From Histoplasma ohiense (lineage: Eukaryota > Ascomycota > Eurotiomycetes > Onygenales > Ajellomycetaceae): DNA of 64,000 nt. The notes beneath the pieces are model-generated. The model had not been told where the DNA came from. It saw only the letters and a program-made list of their open reading frames with translations, and did not search any database. Position numbers and translations under genes: made by a program. Below, piece after piece: positions 32,974-43,447 of the stretch (the first letter of the stretch is position 1; each line of letters starts with the position of its first letter). Location of the stretch: the NCBI GenBank assembly GCA_017607445.1, contig JAEVHH010000005.1, positions 2,671,001-2,735,000 of the forward strand, given 5' to 3'.

Positions 32974-34333
32974 ATGGAGCGGTTTAATCGGATGTTGCAG
33001 GCTGCTCAAGGCATGGGCATGACCAACGCAGCTCCAGGCGCAGTAAGTTTAACCTGCCCCGGTTGTGTCACGTTCCATCTCGTTCTGCTTGCTTTTATAT
33101 GCTTCCTTGATATAGCCCTGTCAGAAAGGCTGGCTGTCTTTGAAAGTACATATATTCCATAGCAATAATAATTACTCCAAAAACATTTTTTTTTGTTATG
33201 AGGGCTTTGTGGAAAGCTAACAGTATGACTTCGCAGGATGCACCTAACCTCATCGATAACTCGGAAACGGTTCACATATCATCGCTGGCCCTCCTCAAGA
33301 TGTTGAGACATGGGCGGGCGGGTGTGCCCATGGAAGTTATGGGTCTCATGCTGGGGGATTTCGTTGATGAGTTTACCGTGAGAGTTGTTGATGTGTTCGC
33401 GATGCCTCAAAGTGGTACCGGAGTTAGTGTTGAAGCTGTGGACCCTGTCTTCCAAACCAAGATGATGGAGATGCTTCGACAAACGGGAAGGTTAATATTT
33501 CCTTATTTTTTCACCCTTTTGCATATATCTATAACAAATCATGACCGACTCTTTCGTAAACTTTATTCCAGGCCGGAGACTGTCGTCGGATGGTACCATT
33601 CCCACCCCGGATTTGGCTGCTGGCTCTCCTCCGTGGACATCAATACCCAGCAAGCTTTCGAGCAACTAACTCCCCGCGCCGTCGCTGTCGTCGTCGATCC
33701 TATACAGTCTGTCAAAGGCAAGGTCGTCATCGACGCCTTTCGCCTCATTTCCTCGCAAACGCTCATGATGGGTCAGGAGCCCCGCCAGACTACCTCCAAT
33801 CTCGGTCATCTGAACAAGCCATCCATTCAATCGCTTATCCACGGCCTAAATCGCCACTACTACAGTATTGCCATCAATTACCGCAAGACGGGACTGGAGG
33901 AGAATATGCTGATGAACCTTCATAAGCATGTGTGGACGGAGGCGCTGCAGATGAACGATTTTAGATTGGAAGGGGACAAGAACGTGGATAGGCTGAAGAA
34001 ACTCGTCAGCCTCGCTGAAGGCTATGCTAAGCGCGTGAAGGAGGAGACGGAGTTGACGAAAGATCAATTGAAAACTCGATATGTTGGAAAGGTCGATCCG
34101 AAGAAACGTTAGTGTTATGTCATCTATTCTTGCTTTTTCTAATGTCTAGTCTCGCTAATAAGCTGATTCCTGGTGATATAAATGCAGACATCGAAGACGT
34201 AGCCCAGCAGCTCATCGAAGATAACATCGTCGCGGTTTCACGACAGATGATCGATAAGGAAGCTTCCTTGGCCCGAGAAACGAGTAAAAATGGGATGCAG
34301 AGTGAGTTGATGGATGTGGAAGAGGAACTATGA
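32974..34333 (+). CDS. rpn11: 26S proteasome lid deubiquitinase Rpn11
   Basis: Four exons, 32974-33042, 33237-33490, 33572-34107 and 34188-34333, give 334 aa. The MPN+/JAMM zinc-protease core is complete: Glu56 in PMEVMGL, and His117, His119 and Asp130 in HSHPGFGCWLSSVD. Rpn11 removes ubiquitin chains from substrates as they enter the proteasome. The C-terminal region after RYVGKVDPKK joins by splicing to HIEDVAQQLIEDN, the helical segment that anchors Rpn11 in the lid. Skipping the last splice would end the protein right after KKR, so the final intron decides whether the lid-binding helix is made. Length is close to the family norm. Confidence 0.96.
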
Positions 34334-35386
34334 AGTTTGGTCGTTTTTATGTTCAATTTTCTACTTTTCCTTTCCTCTTCAGCGTGTAATATCAGGCTAT
34401 CATTATCTCTAGTTTCATTCTCCCCCACCTCTTCTGCTGGAAACGACTAGTATAGGAAGTGGGAAGTCTCACGGCCTTGAATTTTTGGTCCACCTGTCTT
34501 AGAATATGGATGGATGGGCAGGTTTTATCTTCTCGATAATAAAGAAATAGAAACAAAATTACATAGAGGCAACCTGATCTAAGCACAGTTGTATGCACGA
34601 CAACGCCTACAGCTATGGATGCCAGTTGCCACAGTAGATGTTATTACTGTATATACACCAAGGTCATATCATTGTCTGAAGGCCTCATGTTATTTTCAAG
34701 AGGGAGCAGGACACGCTTTTTCATCTCTACTCTAATAGCTGCGAGCAATACCATACAAGTAACTAGGGTACAGAGGAGAAAGAGGAGTAACGAAAAGACG
34801 AGATGCATAGTTCCTATATAGTAGATCTATACAAATGGGATTGTAGAACATAAAGCAACCATGCCACGCCAACTGTTGTGGGTTTGGTATATCGATGCCA
34901 ACGGAACAGAACAGCTCACAGACTTCATTGAAAATAATAGCTGACGTTCTTGGGGTGGCACGACGGACGGAGCATTGATCTCCCCGGCATCTACAACCCC
35001 ATGCACAATGGATGAACACAGAGTCAAATTCCGTTCCGCTGGGTTTCAACTTTCAATAGGTTGGGAAAGAAAAAGAAAGGGAAAAAAAAAAAAATTGAGG
35101 ATGGAGGTTTTAGCGTGGTGCAGTTGACTAAGCAATATCTGAAGGTTGCATTCTCGGTCTATCGGCTCTCCCGTAGTTCAGGGATTTGAGCATAGCTTTT
35201 TTTTTTGCGGGTTTTCTTTGAAAAATGGTTAACCATGAGAATGATAGTCTCTCTCTTCTCGGTACAAACTCCCGCAGAGGCAAAACGCACGACCAGCTCT
35301 TGTTTCTCATATGATTTGCGGATCGAATATGAGAATATAGAGTACCTTTCATATCTTTCACATTGGTGTAAAGAGTTTTTTCCAGC
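34334..35386. other. Intergenic between rpn11 and tim50
   Basis: No gene recognised. A purine-rich run (AAAGAAAGGGAAAAAAAAAA) precedes tim50 by about 300 bases. Minus-strand frames here have no domain and run into the tim50 exon. Confidence 0.4.
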
Positions 35387-37114
35387 ATGCTCAGCCGTGC
35401 TGTGCTGCCTCTGCTGAGGCCTCGTGCGGTTCCACTATCTATTCGGGCCTCCTCCTTCACATATCCCCCTGCACATCTGCGATATTTCGCCAGTAATAGC
35501 GGCAAAGCTCCTGGGGCTCCGTCTTCAAACTTCAAAGCATCCACCACACCCCCTTCGCATTCGTCCAATGCGGTTCCTCCCAAACAAGGGCAAGTTTCGG
35601 AAATCCGGCCGGAATCTGAATCAAGCGGGGAATCTCAGAAGCGTACCGCTCCCGATGGTGTTGACTCAGGAGCAGGAGGCGGGACACCGCGGAGTGGGAG
35701 CTCCGATTCACAATCCGATTTCTCGAACGGTCAACCGGAGTTTGAGACGGCCGCTGCTTCTCCGAAGGTTGAGTCTCAAAAACCCCTTCCAGACCTCACC
35801 CAAGGCATCCCTTCTACCATAGCGAAGGAGTTTGAAGCTCGTTCAAAACATCGTGGTCCTACCAGCCTTAACCTCACGGAGGAAGATACCGAGGGCGGTG
35901 CAGGTGGAGACGTCCCCAAAAACCCGTATGTGTCATCGACCGAACGCCGACGAAACAGACTCATCAGTATTGTGTACGCCCTGTTTCTGGGAAGTTGCGT
36001 GGGGGGCACAATATTCTTAGGCCGCGATTGGGACACGGAAGAGGAGGCGAAGCTTCATAAGGATGCGCCCTCCGGTTGGGGATTCGGGCTCTTTTTCGCC
36101 CGCATCAAAGCTCGTTTCTCTGATATCACAAGTTACTATAAGGATCCAGCATTCGAGAAACTTCTCCCAGATGACGACCCGTTAATGCGACAGCCTTATA
36201 CGCTGGTTATTAGTTTAGAAGATCTTTTGGTCCACAGTGAATGGACGCGGGAACATGGGTATCGCGTGGCTAAGCGGCCCGGGGTTGACTATTTTCTTCG
36301 GTATCTCAATCAGTATTATGAGTTGGTTCTTTTTACTAGCGTTCCCAGTATGATGGCCGACCAGGTGCACCGAAAGCTTGATCCTTTTCGGATCATTCGA
36401 TGGGTCTTATTCCGAGAAGCAACCAAGTACGAAGATGGTGAACACGTTAAGGTATTCACTTATTTTTTGCCTTTTCTAGTATTTCCAAATTTTATAACTA
36501 AACAAATTTTCCAGGATCTTTCGTACCTGAACCGAGACCTTTCAAAAGTTATTATGATCGACACCCACGCTCCCCACGCCAAACGACAACCTGAGAACGC
36601 CATAATCCTTGACAAATGGAAGGGTGACCCCCGCGACAAGGAACTTGTAGCTCTCATACCATTTCTCGAATACGTTGCAAGCATGGGTGTCGAAGATGTA
36701 CGACCAGTCATCAAATCCTTTAAGGATACCAACATCCCTCTTGAATTTGCCCGACGCGAGAAATTGATGCGAGAAAAGTTTGAGAAGGAGCTGGGTGAAG
36801 AGCGCGCTAGGAAACCCAAGTACAGCGTCAGTAGCATTGCATCTCTCCTGGGCATCAAGCCCACACCTCCAATGGCCGACGGTGTTGATCCGGCTGCTGG
36901 TCTGGAGCAAGGCAAGATGTTGTGGGATCAAATTCGCGAGAGGGGTCAGAAGAATTATGCGCTGCTTGAGAAAGAGATTCGGGAGAATGGGGACAAGTGG
37001 CTGGCGGAATTGGCGGCGGAGGAGGAGAAAGCGAGGGAGGAACAGATGAATGGGATGCGGAACAGTTTTACTGGGTTCTTCGGATTTGGCGGGAATGACC
37101 AGACGAAGAAATGA
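35387..37114 (+). CDS. tim50: Mitochondrial inner-membrane translocase subunit Tim50
   Basis: Exons 35387-36451 and 36515-37114 give 554 aa. The Arg-rich N-terminus (MLSRAVLPLLRPRAVPLSIR) is a presequence. A long Ser/Pro-rich linker precedes the single membrane span at about 192-212 (IVYALFLGSCVGGTIFLG). The intermembrane-space FCP1-like domain starts near residue 268 (YTLVISLEDLLVHSEW) and continues through GVDYFLRYLNQYYELVLFTS and LSYLNRDLSKVIMID. The phosphatase DxD motif is changed to LED, as is normal for Tim50, so it acts as a receptor and not an enzyme. Tim50 takes presequences from TOM and guards the TIM23 channel. The 63-nt intron keeps frame and lacks stops, so retention would add 21 residues. 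Confidence 0.94.
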   Translation: MLSRAVLPLLRPRAVPLSIRASSFTYPPAHLRYFASNSGKAPGAPSSNFKASTTPPSHSSNAVPPKQGQVSEIRPESESSGESQKRTAPDGVDSGAGGGTPRSGSSDSQSDFSNGQPEFETAAASPKVESQKPLPDLTQGIPSTIAKEFEARSKHRGPTSLNLTEEDTEGGAGGDVPKNPYVSSTERRRNRLISIVYALFLGSCVGGTIFLGRDWDTEEEAKLHKDAPSGWGFGLFFARIKARFSDITSYYKDPAFEKLLPDDDPLMRQPYTLVISLEDLLVHSEWTREHGYRVAKRPGVDYFLRYLNQYYELVLFTSVPSMMADQVHRKLDPFRIIRWVLFREATKYEDGEHVKVFTYFLPFLVFPNFITKQIFQDLSYLNRDLSKVIMIDTHAPHAKRQPENAIILDKWKGDPRDKELVALIPFLEYVASMGVEDVRPVIKSFKDTNIPLEFARREKLMREKFEKELGEERARKPKYSVSSIASLLGIKPTPPMADGVDPAAGLEQGKMLWDQIRERGQKNYALLEKEIRENGDKWLAELAAEEEKAREEQMNGMRNSFTGFFGFGGNDQTKK

Positions 37115-37997
37115 TCTCAATTCAATAACAAATTTCCGGCCTTTCCCTCGAAAGAAAGGATATTCCGAATCATCGAAAGTCGTTTTTCGTTGTGATGCAT
37201 ACGCCAATGGCAAAAAAATATACAAAGCCAATCGTGGATACCTCGAAATATTACTGCCTTTCTCCTCTAACCTTTTGGCCTTCGTTGTCACTCCCCTATC
37301 GACCACTGAGAGCCGGATAGGGCGGACAACACTTCACCTCGGCCCCATCTTACCCTACCCAAGGCTATGCTCCAACAACCTAACTTTCTAGCCCATTTGA
37401 CATCTAGATTTTCTTTACCTTGCTTTCTCTCCTCTCTCATGACAGTCATGTCCCTTCTTTCAGACCTACGCTGCCTTTTTTTTTCCCCGTCTTTTTGCGA
37501 TATATGTATGGTTAGGGTTACCTACCATGTTATTTTCCTATTCTTTGTTTTTCCCTTCTTCGTTGTTCCGTCCTAGATACATTTTTATTTCTTTTTACAT
37601 GCATAATTTCTGGTGGAAGAGGTGGTGGTGTGAGACTTAGGGCCGGGGAACAAACCGAGTTCCCAGTCCCATTTAATTTATTCTTGTTTGTATCTAACAT
37701 ATAAATGTATATCATTTGAAGAACATGGGCTTGCATTATCTATTTATATTCTTTTACTCCTCTCTTCGTGATGCTCCCAGTACCCCACTCCTTGGTATGG
37801 ACTAGAAATTCATGTATACAGCAATCATATATAACTCAAAATGCTAGTTATTAGAAAAATTTTTATCCCCGATCAACTTTACTACGAATAGCCGCTTCGC
37901 ACCAAACTTCAAGGTAATTTACTGTTAGACACATCAATGCGTTCCTCATTATCTAGTCTCCAATGTCCAAAAACTCACTCACTTCCTTTCCACATCC
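37115..37997. other. Intergenic between convergent tim50 and threonine aldolase
   Basis: Both neighbouring genes end into this 0.88 kb gap, so it mainly holds two 3' flanks. Pyrimidine-rich stretches occur at 37400-37560. No gene recognised. Confidence 0.5.
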
Positions 37998-39716
37998 TCA
38001 CGTACAATACCCCCCTTTGATCTCTTCGCTTTCCAACGCCTTTCCCCCCTTCTTGTCCGTCATAAGCTTCTCTAAAGCACCTACAAGCCTGCCAACTGCT
38101 TCCTCGGACGTCTGATAATGAAACACCAACCTTCCAGAAGGGAATACCTGCAATCCCTGCGCCGCGCAATAACTCACGAATGCTGCGGGAGGGATGTTAT
38201 TGGAGGCTTCAAGGTCAACAATGATCATGTTGGTTTGGACGGGTAGTTGGAATTTGTAGCCGAATGCGGAAAGCTTAGAGGCGGTGGACTTTGTTAGGGC
38301 GTGGACGCGGGGTAATTGAGAGATAGAAGTTGTTAGAGCCGCTTGAGCGGCGGCTGCCATCATGCCGGGCTGTATTGACAAGGAAATGTTAGGGTTCTGA
38401 ACGACATGGACGAAATGTATATATCTCAGAGAAGGGTGAGGGGCGATTTTTTTTTTCTTCCTTGGAAAAATTATTGGATGCAATACAACTACAAATGTGG
38501 CATAACCAAATACACAAATTCAGTAAAACGAATACCTGTCTTGTCCCACCTCCAAACATCTTCCGAAACCACTTCGCTCGTTCAATGAACGCTCGGGGTC
38601 CGAGAATTATACTGCCCATAGGCGCCCCTAGGCCTTTCGCAAGGCATATACTGATGCTATCGAAACAAGCACAGTATTCTTTCGCATCGACTCCTTCGCC
38701 TGTAATGCCGTCAAACAGTCGGGCTCCGTCGAGGTGCATGGCAACAGGCTTTTGCCCTTTTGGGACAGGAAAGGAGCGGACAAAGGCTGATATTTCTTTG
38801 GCATCTTTTAACGGGAGGATGGTGCCGCTGAGACTGTTCTCAAGTGATACAACTCTAGTTGGTGGGAAGTGAACTGTGGCAGCTCCAGGTTAGCCAATGA
38901 TATTTTCGGTCTACGGATATTTTGGGTATGTTTGGAGATGAAGCAGGTGAGTGTTAAAAGATCAAAATGAAGATATATAAATGTAAACCCACGGTTACCC
39001 CCTAAGACCATGTTCTTCTTCACATCACTCAGTGTCAAATGTACCCCATTGCTGGGAATCACGGGGGCCACGGAAGCTTGTGACAATGCTGGTAGAGCTC
39101 CCGATTCCCAGCAATAAACATGAGCTCGATGATCGAGCAAAACTGTATGTGGTGGCTGCACCAAGTGTGTCCGGAGGCAAATTTGATTTCCCATCGTTCC
39201 CGAAAGCGCCCAGAGCGCGGCTTCTTTGCCTGTAAGTTCGATGAGCTTATTTTGAAGAGAGTTGACAGAGACATCGCCAAATTCGTCGTATATATCATCG
39301 CCGACTGAAGCTTCGAGAATTGCCTATTTTGCCAGTTATATCAGTTTAAGTAATACTGAACGTTCAATACATCCCGCTCGTAGCATTGGTACTAGTTCTT
39401 CGAACGAAATGACGCGAAACTGCTGAGAAGACAAATGCATAACCAGCTCAAGGAGATTGTTGCCTTTTCAATCCAAAAATATTGGTGAAAATCTTACGCC
39501 TTTGGCCGGGGGCAAGGCAGCTTTCCTCACCTGCATCATATTTTCCGTAGGGACCGTCGAAACATCGGACCTGAAATCGGCCCCAGCCTTCTCAATCGCC
39601 CGTTTCAGGTTCGGCAGTGCTGAATACGTGAATTGTTTATTTGGGCCATTCTCCGCAGACACTGGTTTTGTCTTAAAAACTAAGTGGCTGTTAATGTCAC
39701 TGACACTTGGACTCAT
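37998..39716 (-). CDS. gly1: L-threonine aldolase, low specificity (Gly1 type)
   Basis: Four exons on the minus strand, 39531-39716, 38999-39323, 38536-38873 and 37998-38369, give 406 aa. The enzyme uses pyridoxal phosphate to split threonine or allo-threonine into glycine and acetaldehyde. Family motifs in order: DFRSDVSTVPTENMMQAILEAS, GDDIYDEFGD, GKEAALWALSGTMGNQ, SLENSLSGTILPL, HLDGARLFDG and DSISICLAKGLGAPMGS, in which Lys250 is the expected PLP lysine. GGGTRQPGMMAAAA spans the last junction correctly. The start at 39716 is the first ATG of the open frame. The next gene upstream on the same strand is a Zn2Cys6 regulator, but no functional link is evident. Confidence 0.94.
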
Positions 39717-40218
39717 TGTGGAGTTTTGAATTTTGCTGCAACGAGCTGTTGGGGACAGCTTATTGAAGTCAAGCTGTACGTAATATGGTGATATGTTAAA
39801 GTATTGCAAGTCGTAGAATGGTGGTTTCTGTTAGGGCTGGATGTCAATTGAAGGGGTAGTAAGCTCCATATACTTCTGGAGAGGATATGTTGCTTTATAA
39901 AGTATGACCCTGTATAACCGTTGCATAACCGCCCCCTCATGAGGGGAAGTCTCTTTGGTTGGAGAAACACGAGCCCGTCGGGAAACCCAAAAATGGGAGG
40001 GCCATCGATCGGGAAACTAGAATTCTCCTCGGCGTGGAGTTCATTGCGCTCAATAACCAGACTGTCATTATGATTATGTTTATGGACAGCCGCTGGAATG
40101 CGACATGGTTTTGATGAGTCTCATTTTTATCGCGGCAACTAAGTTCGCCGAAACTGCCATAGGAGAAATACTGAATCAAAGAGGGTTACGTTTGTCAGCC
40201 CCGCGCTGTTCTCCAGAT
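39717..40218. other. Threonine aldolase upstream region
   Basis: Half a kilobase between the aldolase start and the stop of the upstream regulator gene. No named motif or extra gene recognised. Confidence 0.4.
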
Positions 40219-42571
40219 TCACCCAAAGTCATCTTGCCACCCGGACACGTCCCAGATTCCAGTCATATCAAACGGGAACCCATCCATTGTACCAAACGTG
40301 CCGGAGATTGACATCATATCGTTGACAATGTCATTCTGCGTTAGTGTATCTTGGAGAAGCGAACAAGCAGGATCGGGGGCTTGATTGGTTTGGTCGACAC
40401 CTGGTGTATCGTCTGAAGTAATTCCCCGTTGCTTGGTCAAGATCCGTTCACAATGATCAAGACACATATCGGCAAGATCCCAGTCGTACTCCACTCGGGC
40501 TCGGTAGAGTGCATCACGAAGTACGTCTACCTTAGATAGGCAAGATCGAGCGATGGCTGAGTCGGACGTTTCGAGGGCACATCGGACCAAAAGTGTCGCG
40601 GTTGATGTGAGATGGTAAGCGCTATCTGTATCCCAATATAAGTATATGTTTTTTGTCCATGAAGATCCCCTAGTATTCCTTACAAGGAAGCCAGAATTCG
40701 TCGAAATTAAGTCTTTTCAATGAAATCATGAATCCCACTACATCTTCTGCTGCTCTCCTGCATTCAGTCTGGAAATACTGCCGCCCTTCAGGATTGGTCG
40801 GGCTATCTGAATTATTGACCTCCTACAAGTGTATAGAAGTTAGGTCCTCACATACGATCCAACATTCGAGGAGTTGAAGGAGGACGTCACCTGTAATTCA
40901 ACCCGGCAAATGAGCATTTTCAAAGTCAGCCAAGCGAGATATAAGCTGCTGGATCCCGAAACAGGGGTCAGAGAATCTGCTGGGGAGCACTTCAGCCATT
41001 CAGGGAGTGAATCTTCCCATGTATCCAAATTTGTCCGTAATTTTCGAAGTGTCTTAGAGGTTTCATTTTGGGATTTTGGCTGCAATCCGTATATCAGTGG
41101 GAGTAGATCACCTAACGTCTCGGTGAGCTGGCACAACGCAATATAACATTCCGCTGCCTTTATCCTTTGAGGGTTAAGGTTCCCTTGAGGTACTAGGACT
41201 TGGATCGAAGGAAGTGGTACGTCATATTGGTTTTTATTAATTTGTGGAGGAACGCCATGCCCGTGGCTTGCCCTATACATTCTTTCAGTTTTATAGCTAG
41301 GGGGGATGGAGATCAATATAACTTACCACCGATCATGGATGAGAACACCCCACCACAAGCGAATGCGCTGATGTTTTTCAGCACGTGAGAGTTTCCAGCT
41401 ACTCGGGTCACGATTGAGGCCAAGGATGTGAGAAAGGGCCACTGTCCGACCGCTGTTAATTGCATTACCGGTCATGGAGAAAATCGGCCTCCCTGTTAGG
41501 TCTATCAAGGAAGCACTCAATGTTGATAACCCTGGCGCAGAAAACTCCTCATGCAATGCAGCAACTGCAAGATTGACCGCATATCGAATATCTGGTTTGG
41601 GATGTGGTGCTAGAGTTTGAGACTGACCCCAGTATATAAGGGACTGAGCATATACCTGGCACATCACAGCGGGTGGTAGGCTTCCATTGTCCGATTTATA
41701 GGATTCCAGGAAGGAAGCCTCATCAAAGATGAGGAATGAAGAATTTATTCTATCCAGAAAGCTAATTTTGCGAGCGGAATTAGAGAAAAGCCTAGTTGGC
41801 ACACAAGATGGGAAGCCTTGCATACATTTTTACTAAATCGTGCTTAAACGGGCCAAGAATCTGTTCGAGAATTTCTTTCTGGCTCTCACCGGGAATCCCA
41901 GTTGTCCGTAGACCTTGTCTGCGTCTTGACACCGTAGTATAAAGGATTGGTTTCTTAGGGTCATTAGAATAAACGTTGTATGGAGTCTTAGCATCTGGTC
42001 GTTTTTTGGAGTTTTCCGATGGCATGAATCGCTCAATAACCTGAGCATCCTCAGCAGCAACTGGCCCAACGATATGGACCGATTCACCAAATGGCTCTTC
42101 AAATGCGCGTGGAGAGCTATGTCCAGCTTTTCTGTCACCTTGCGGGCCGGACTTTGGGTTTGGGCTGGGTGTCTCATCTGCCAATGTTTGCACCCCTGAG
42201 AAGCTCGGCGATTGATGGGTCCGTTGTCGTTTTTGCGGAGATTGCGATCCACCGAGAGGGACTGCACTCCCTCCAGCACTCTGCTCGTAATTTCGATCAT
42301 AAAACCGAGTTGTAATGGGCTTTATGGGGCCTTCACGGTAGTGGCAATCAGCGCCTTGAACGCGACAAAGAAGACATGATTCTCCCGGAAGATCGACTGT
42401 ACATCGAGATTTTCTTTTGCGGCATAAATCACACGCACGAATCTTGTGAGATCTATAAGGACGGGTGCCAGTGGAAATAGGAACTGAATGATAATCCTTT
42501 GGAACTCCTTTCGGGGGAGGGCTGGTGGATGCGGACATCTTATCTGCACCTTCATCTGCGCAATGATGCAT
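40219..42571 (-). CDS. Zn2Cys6 transcription factor with fungal-specific middle domain
   Basis: Five exons on the minus strand, 41826-42571, 41327-41761, 40891-41272, 40684-40822 and 40219-40625, give 702 aa. The DNA-binding cluster near residues 45-75 is CDLCRKRKSRC plus CLLCRVQGADC, spacing C-x2-C-x6-C-x8-C-x2-C-x6-C, preceded by a basic RSHKIRA. The fungal_trans region begins after the first intron (IFLDRINSSFLIFDEASF) and includes AVNLAVAALHEEF, RLWWGVLIHDRW and ASHGHGVPPQINKNQYDVPLP across an intron. Splice joins were chosen to restore these family patterns. The second Met (42538, MSASTSPPP) is an alternative start, making 691 aa. The target pathway is unknown; it is divergent from the F-box gene. 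Confidence 0.82.
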
Positions 42572-43447
42572 CAATGGTGCATCAAAAGAAAGGATTTTGG
42601 CGACTAATAGTGTCTTCCTTCCAATGCAGAGAATCTAAATACTTCCAAATAAAACAAACACGAAGCAACCATGATTATTCAAGTAGCTGATCAACATGCA
42701 GCATATCGCAAACTGTAATCGTCAATTTTGATATGGCTTGATATGGCTTGCTCCGGCAATCCATCGGCTAACCCAGTCGGAATGACCCACGTGACTGATA
42801 ATATAGTGACACGTGACTTACTAGATCTACAAATGCACACTCTCTCATGATAGCCTAACAGTCAGGAAAAGTTGTCTGGCTCATGGCGGAATATCTCCAG
42901 GCAGAGGATATTGACGGCGGTCCAGGGGCCGAAAAGCTCAAGCGGAAAAAATCGTCAAACCGTCGACACGGCGTCAGCATATTTCTTTCCTCAACGAATC
43001 CTCGAGGATGCAGCCATGATCCCTGTCGCTTACATGACCCACCATCGGCCCACAGTTAGTGAGCAGGATGCGCTGCTATTTTAAGACAAGTACTGCGTGT
43101 GTCCTGCCAGCCGCGTCTGCAGTGGTTCGATTTCAACTCATCTCCAGAATTTGAGGTAGATCGCTGGGTGAATCCCTTGACGCCACTTCCACCAGCCAGA
43201 GCATAGCCATAGTGCTTCCCGAGTTGCAAAGATCAAAGGTTTCAGAAGCTGCCTCAAGGTCCACTCAACACAGCCCCCAACTTTGGACCCAGCCAAATTT
43301 CGGGTGTTCATTACCTTACGGCACCGAAACAAAGAGCAAAAACAGCATTTTCCATCAACCACATCGCCATGGCTTGTGCCGGTCCTGTCCTACAGTTCAA
43401 GCCCCACCATTGATGATGTGTAGTTGCCAGGAATTACCACCTCGGCC
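42572..43447. promoter_or_regulatory. Divergent upstream region, regulator / F-box gene
   Basis: This 0.88 kb separates two divergent start codons. Plus-strand frames of 70-100 codons here have no domain and overlap the likely 5' leader of the F-box gene, so they are not called. CACGTGAC-like E-box cores occur near 42788 and 42812. Confidence 0.4.

Noticed and set aside
42872..43084. 70-codon frame between the regulator and the F-box gene
   Set aside because: It is short, has no motif and lies in a divergent promoter region.
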